Assembly (NCBI GenBank): GCA_009869945.1
Contig: WIXG01000373.1
Location: 1 to 64,000 of the forward strand
Direction: 5' to 3'
DNA: 64,000 bases
From: Mesaphorura yosii
Taxonomy: Eukaryota; Arthropoda; Collembola; Poduromorpha; Tullbergiidae
Below the pieces are notes generated by a model. It made no database searches, was not told the DNA's origin, and saw only the letters and a list, made by a program, of their open reading frames with translations. The position numbers and the translations under genes are program-made. Below are positions 58,901-64,000 of this stretch, one piece after another. Position 1 is the first letter of the stretch, and each line of letters opens with the position of its first letter.

Positions 58901-60921
58901 TTGGTTAAAATAACGAAGAATTCGACAATTAACTTGCATAGCATTAAAATTCGCAGATGCAGATGATTTACCTTGATTGGAGTCGAAATGGGCGTATTTT
59001 CTGGCGTCGCCTCGACACCCGCTTCCGGAGGTGATGCAGTCACATTCTTCGCCATTGCCAATGCTGCTGCTGCTGGCGTGGTCGTGACTGAAGGAGGGGC
59101 TGACGACAACACCGCCGAAGTCGCAGCGTGCGAATGGCTGACAATTGCTGACATCGGCGTCTGCGGCGCCGCTTCGTCGATGTGAGCGCCCAAGCTTGTA
59201 AGCTCGCGCTCGTTTTGATCCAACTTCATTGCCTGTTGAATCAAAGGAGACATCGGCAGCTTTTGTAAGGCTTGATTTGTTGCTGCTCGATCTACATACA
59301 AACAAGACCAATTTTCATGAAGACAAGTAAATTGGGTTAAATTTCCTCTGCTTGAGCTTACCAACGGGAAACTCGACCGCTGGTCCGCACGTCGACAACC
59401 GCGGTCGAAGGTTGAGCGGTGTAAATTCCTCTGACGATCCAGATTCCAGCACGTCCAGCGATATTTCGGCGTATTCTGCGATAATGTCGTGGTATTCCTT
59501 GTTTTTCCAACGATTCGGTGACAGCTCGCCTTCTTTCGTGGCGACCACGAGGAGAGGATGCATTTTGACGGTTTCCAGCATTGGCTGGAGAAAAATTCGA
59601 ACAAAATTTACTAACGTAAGTTTTTCTTTCTTCTCGGCTCGATCTTAAAGCACTTACTTTGATGGTTTTTATAAAAATGTGCCGCTTATCAGCAGGAGAA
59701 AAGTTGTGACGTAGAAAAGAGAGGAAATTGCAAGGAAACATGGCGTATAATCTGTGAAATAGTGAATAGAGCCCGACAAGAATGTGCAAAATGTGCTCTT
59801 CCAGCAGCTGCACGTGTGCCGATTGCGTCCATGTCACCAGGCGCCCAAAAACGTCGAAAATGTCGTTCACAAATGGAATCAAGTACGTTGGCAGCATCGG
59901 CAAGATGGTTGTGAGCACCAGCAAGCCAGTCATAATGATGATAATGTCCGTTTCAACCTAAGATACAGAAAAGATGAGAATGCATGACGTGACAAATTCA
60001 TGCTAGCACCTTCGCATTCTTACCTTCATTAGTTTGATAAGCTCTTTGACCAGTCCATAATTGACAATCTTGTAGAGCCACGACGGCTGTTTTCTGACCA
60101 GGTGGCCCAGGAATATCACGCTAAGCTTACGAGCTGAGGTTTGTTGCGGCGGTGAACGGAGTCCTTCGATTATCCTGCGGAATTAAAAAGGTTGATAAGG
60201 TTGGGTTCATGATTCATGGCATAGGGAATTCCTAGCTGGTCAACAGAGGACAATCAACCGTCAAACAGAGACACGGGCCAAATTCGGAATGCATTGCACT
60301 GGACAGCATGCATGGGAAAGATTCCTTCCATGTATTGGAAACCGGAGATGAACTGAAACTTAGACCGGTGCCTGGAGAGGATATCCATGGTAACTCCCCA
60401 TTAAAGTTGGGACAACAAAAAGTACTGCACCGTACACGCACCGCACCGGGGTCGGAACCACTCGCTGACTCACTTGTACTCACTTCCTATTTTGTAAATT
60501 ACAACTAACGTCCCGAATTGCCAAACTTACGTACTTTTCGATCAGAAACTTGTCATGTGGTTCCTTGGACAGTGACAGCAGGATCTCCATGCATGGTGTT
60601 GAATTGGTCTGAATGTAGTAATCATAGAGCCCAGCCACGAGCCAAGAGTCTTTTGCTACAGAAAGAAGAAAGCAAAGGTAATCCAATCATTAATAGTTAC
60701 CAGTCTAGTCAGTATTATTACTGATACAATGATGGGCATTAAACATGACAGGCACACGAGACGGCACTGGGACACTTACTTGTGTTGACATTTTCCTGAA
60801 TCAGACTTTTTATGTCGTCCACAACAAACTGTTGTGGTGACTCGAGCAGGTCAAAGAGTTCCTTAGCCTCGATTGTTGCCGGATTGATTCCGGATGACGT
60901 TGGTGAAGTCATTCTGGCCAA
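55996..60921 (-). CDS. TSC1: hamartin, TSC1
   Basis: Thirteen exons (60921-60780, 60655-60535, 60174-60024, 59957-59658, 59584-59362, 59291-58972, 58740-58477, 58363-58101, 58004-57392, 57315-57088, 56992-56755, 56679-56522, 56442-55996) give 1155 aa, close to the human 1164. The ATG at 60921 is used; 60912 is an alternative. The N-terminal alpha-solenoid is well kept (VAGLYDYYIQTNSTPC, LSKEPHDKFLIEK, LVLTTILPMLP, FDVFGRLVTW, HRLYAMFPCNFLSFLRH). A Ser/Thr/Pro-rich middle with likely phosphosites follows, then YEHLFDGVLPQF and the C-terminal coiled coil (HCQLLFERHRRESHALRNR) to a Thr-rich tail. TSC1 stabilises TSC2, the GAP for Rheb, and so restrains mTORC1. It shares a 305-bp interval with the divergent gene at 61227. 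Confidence 0.93.
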
Positions 60922-61226
60922 CTACTACAACTACACCAATTTTAACCCTGCTCGATTTAAAAGTAACTTCCTATCCCTGCTGAATTACGAATTACGCTAT
61001 ACATTCTCATTCTCACTTCCACTTTCACTGAAATGTCGAGCCGAGTGCGAGTTTGAGTTTGTGCGCAGCACTGCGGATGTTCTTTGTTCGTAAAACATGA
61101 ATTCGTGGTTCGGTTTCAAGGTCAAAGGCTCCGCTCACTCGTTTCAGTATTTAATTACGAGTAATCACTAATCACTGAAAATCAGTAATTACAATAAGAA
61201 TGAGGTAGTTTTACTTTTTCTAAGGG

Positions 61227-63984
61227 ATGGACAGCGACCAGGATCCCGAATTTCCCGAAGTTGAGGCTCCACGAAAGTCACGACACCGCCACGGGCACGG
61301 GCGAAATTTTCGGAATACCGGCGAAAGTAAAAGCAGCGGTCAAGGCCAAATCCGAAGCCGGGAACAGAAATCAAGTCCGCGAACGCGAAGCAAATCTTCC
61401 AAAGATTCGAATGCCGTTGATTCTACTACGAAAGTGTATTCTAACCAAAACGAAAGACGCGAAGATGTGTGGTCTTCAATTTCGTCTGTGAGTACAGATG
61501 AGGATGAGCTTCGCACTGGACTTGGTGCTGCTATAAGCAGAAAAGGTGAAGCAATTGCCTTTGCCGGCCCGGGTCACAGTCATGGTTACGTAATCCGAGT
61601 GAAGCGATTTGCTGAACCTCTCAGCGCCCTGGGCACAGCGGCTAAAGAGCCCTGGGTTCCTGCGCCCGGAAGGACGACGAGGGTAAGAATTAATTTAATT
61701 ACTCTACAATTAGCTTATCTCAAATGTACTATGCACTCTTTTGTCTTTATTTGTAGCCCAGATCAGCAATCACGGCTACGGCCGGTGGTGGTGACCAGAC
61801 AAAGCCTAAAGTTGCAGCGCCATTAAAATCCGAGAACAGCCACAGCCACAGCCACGGCTACGGCGGAGTCGGGGACGGACTCTCGCCTCGACAGTCCAAA
61901 ATCAGAAATAACACGAATCCCATCCACCGCGGACGTGGAAATTCGAATCATCGCCTCCGCCTGCTAGGCGGAGCAGCAAGGAAAGATAATCTGGAGAAAG
62001 CCGGCGCCGATGCCGAGTCCCGTCCGCTGAGAATGGGAAATGGAGCTTCCGGGCCCCAAAGCCAAAGTCTGACCGGATACACACTCCAGGGCAAGGATTC
62101 TTTGGTGGATGTCGCCGCTTGCTTGAACGCCCGACGCGAAGAAGTTCTCCGACTCTGGCAGCAAAACATTTCCAACGCTTCACTCGTCGAAGATGTGGAG
62201 AAGGCGAATCAGCTGGCGATTGAGGCGGGTCGAGACGTGGCTGAGCTACGGCAGAGCATTCAGGATTTGCAGCAGAAACCGAGTCTCACCCCACAAGACT
62301 CCGAAGCACTGAATCAGCTCCGAAATCGGATTCTGTCGAAATTGGAGCAATTCGAAGAGACCCACGCTCAAATACAGCTTAATTTGGCAAGACTTGGGAA
62401 GAGTACGAACGCAATGAGCAAAATCAAAAGCAAGAGCGCCGCCGCTTCTGCTTCGTCGGCGAACGCGATGTCTATGTCGACGGCGTCAGCAAATTTTGCG
62501 AAAACGAGCAGGGCAAGCCAGACCACAATTACAGATGATCTCGCACTGATACGAAGTAAACCGAAGCGGGAGAATTCAAGCAGCACGAGCTTAATTTACA
62601 TTGCCGACAAGTCCGAGCAATTTCAAGATGATAACGACGACGACTCGGAGAATGAAGCCGAGGAGGAATTGATGAACAATATGAGAGCCAAGGTTCAGAG
62701 TACTCGAGTGCATCCTCCTGAAGACGAAGATGAAGAGGATGAAGTACATGAAACTAATTTACATAATCATCATCACGTGCATGTTTTACGCGATTTGCGC
62801 TCCGGCACTGCACCTGCACCCGTCGTCATCGCCAAGAGGGCTCAGTCACTGGATCGAATAAGTGAAGAGAAATCCAAATCATGGTCCCGATCCCGGTCCA
62901 AATCTTCTTCGATCAAAGCAAAGGCAACGCAAAAGCACTCAACGCCTAAGTTTGAGCCGGAGCTGAACAACGCCAGGAAATTGTACAGTCGTCACTTGCC
63001 AAACGAGGAAGGCGCAGATAAGCAATATTTAACAACGACTTCCTCCACGACGATGTCAGAAGAATTCCTCGCCGACGAGCCAGATAATGGAAGTCTTTAT
63101 TCTTCCGACAATGAAGACCTTCGTGATCGCGAACCACAGCGAAGAAGACCAAAAGCTGCCACTGCCGCCGTTGCTGCTTTGACTTCAACGGTTCCCAGTC
63201 GCGAAAACCCTGGCCCTGATGTTGACGTAAATTACTACCGCCACAAACTCGAGAAACTGCACCGCCAACTGCTGGAGCAGGACACAAAGTACGAACTCTT
63301 ATCGCGTGACGTGCAGAAATTCGAAAGCCAGTCAGGCTTCGATTTGATGCTCTTCAAGGCGACGGTTGCGAGCCGCCTCGAAGAATTGGAGCCGTACCCT
63401 GAATTGCTGGCGGTTACGGAGAAGCGGCTGGCTGAAACTCTGCAGGGAAAATTTGTTCTGGAGGCTGAGCTGAAGGCAAGAACGCAGGAATTGAGCAGTG
63501 CCAAAAATGAGGTAAAGATTTAATATAAGAAGAGAAATTCTCAAGAAAGGAATGCGATCGCGGATTGAAAGTTCAGATTCCGTTTCATTTCAGATTGAAA
63601 AGTTGACTCAGGAATCGAATGACTCCAAGATTCGTCTTGAGGTTGTCGAAAGGAAGAACGCGCATTTGATGAGAAAGATCGACAAATACCGCTCTGTGAA
63701 CAATGAATACTCGTAAGTTCTTAATAATTAGGGAATGCAACAGTAATTAAGTGATAAAGCAGCTCACTAAAGCTTTCCACTAATTCAGGCAAAAAATCGC
63801 GACCCTTCAACAAGAATTGGACGCAATTCGTCGCCAGGCGCAGGCACCACCACCACCAGAAAAAGCTGGAGCTCAATGTCATCATGCCAAAGCGGCCATT
63901 TACGAAGATCGGATTGCTGAACTTAAGCGAGAGCTGAAAAAGGAGCGGAGAAACGTCGCATTGCTCAAGGACTCCAAGAATTCT
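61227..63984 (+). CDS. long coiled-coil protein, partial (possibly ODF2/cenexin-like)
   Basis: Exons 61227-61682, 61757-63511, 63594-63712 and 63789-63984 join in frame to 842 aa. The last ends at a GTAAGT donor and the gene continues beyond the window. The N-terminal 250 residues are basic, Ser-rich and disordered, including a His/Ser run (SHSHSHGYGG). A helical region follows (NARREEVLRLWQQNISNASL and onward), then an acidic, low-complexity segment (DDNDDDSENEAEEEL), a basic Ser/Arg/Lys part and the coiled coil that begins near residue 715 (YYRHKLEKLHRQLLEQDTKY). The segment YPELLAVTEKRLAETLQGKF with the helices after it recalls the C-terminal half of ODF2/cenexin, a centriolar appendage protein, but the match is weak and other centrosomal coiled coils are possible. 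Head to head with TSC1. Confidence 0.7.
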
Positions 63985-64000
63985 GTAAGTCAAGTTGTCA

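Noticed and set aside
1..64000. CRISPR arrays, rRNA and tRNA genes
   Set aside because: No spaced repeat array, and I saw no tRNA cloverleaf with paired arms or ribosomal RNA sequence in the window.

Overview
This is a eukaryotic nuclear window. Most genes are split by short GT-AG introns (commonly 50-110 bp), AATAAA signals follow several stop codons, and TATA boxes precede a few. The gene set is animal and best fits an arthropod: a gustatory-type receptor, a GMC oxidoreductase, a Tret1-like sugar porter, a GH20 hexosaminidase, a secreted CRAL-TRIO protein, a CLCA-like protein, a calcium-channel alpha2/delta subunit, AIMP2 and TSC1. My guess within arthropods is a springtail or a related compact-genome hexapod, but no sequence here settles that. 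There are no operons, and neighbouring genes look functionally unrelated.

Layout. 1-4.1 kb: non-coding flank, a small multi-pass membrane protein (+), and the first of two secreted proteins with 28 cysteines (+). 4.6-9.5 kb: a complete 12-exon alpha2/delta subunit (+). 9.6-11.3 kb: a hAT-like non-autonomous foldback element beside a decayed NB-ARC gene. 11.8-17.8 kb: gustatory receptor, beta-N-acetylhexosaminidase and a small cysteine-containing secreted protein (all -). 18.5-21 kb: a truncated FANCJ/BRIP1-like helicase N-terminus and a Tc1 element with IR/DR ends and one nonsense codon. 21.3-22.2 kb: the second 28-cysteine protein (+). 22.4-26.6 kb: a 13-exon CLCA-like gene (-) without the family's protease or MIDAS motifs.

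27.4-38 kb (all -): a coiled-coil orphan, a leucine-rich-repeat protein, a 7-exon GMC oxidoreductase, a membrane protein with an HTH-like N-terminus, and AIMP2. 38.5-42.7 kb: a disabled M14 carboxypeptidase (+) and a decayed second copy, a small secreted coiled-coil gene with a probable 14-nt microexon (-), and a RING-finger gene interrupted by an in-frame TGA. 43-44.9 kb: GH1 beta-glucosidase (-). 46.4-47.4 kb: CRAL-TRIO protein (+). 49-52 kb: sugar porter (+), convergent with a RABEPK-like kelch gene (-). 54.7-55.9 kb: secreted Pro/Gln/Gly-rich protein (+), ending about 110 bp from the end of a complete 13-exon TSC1 gene (-). TSC1 lies head to head with a long coiled-coil gene (+, possibly ODF2-like) that runs off the window.

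I did not find a convincing new multi-gene system. The best novelty candidates are the 28-cysteine paralogue pair, the motif-stripped CLCA-like protein, the HTH-plus-membrane protein and the TGA-interrupted RING gene. Splice sites were chosen by eye from GT/AG signals, frame continuity and protein resemblance. Family names rest on motif recognition, not on database searches.
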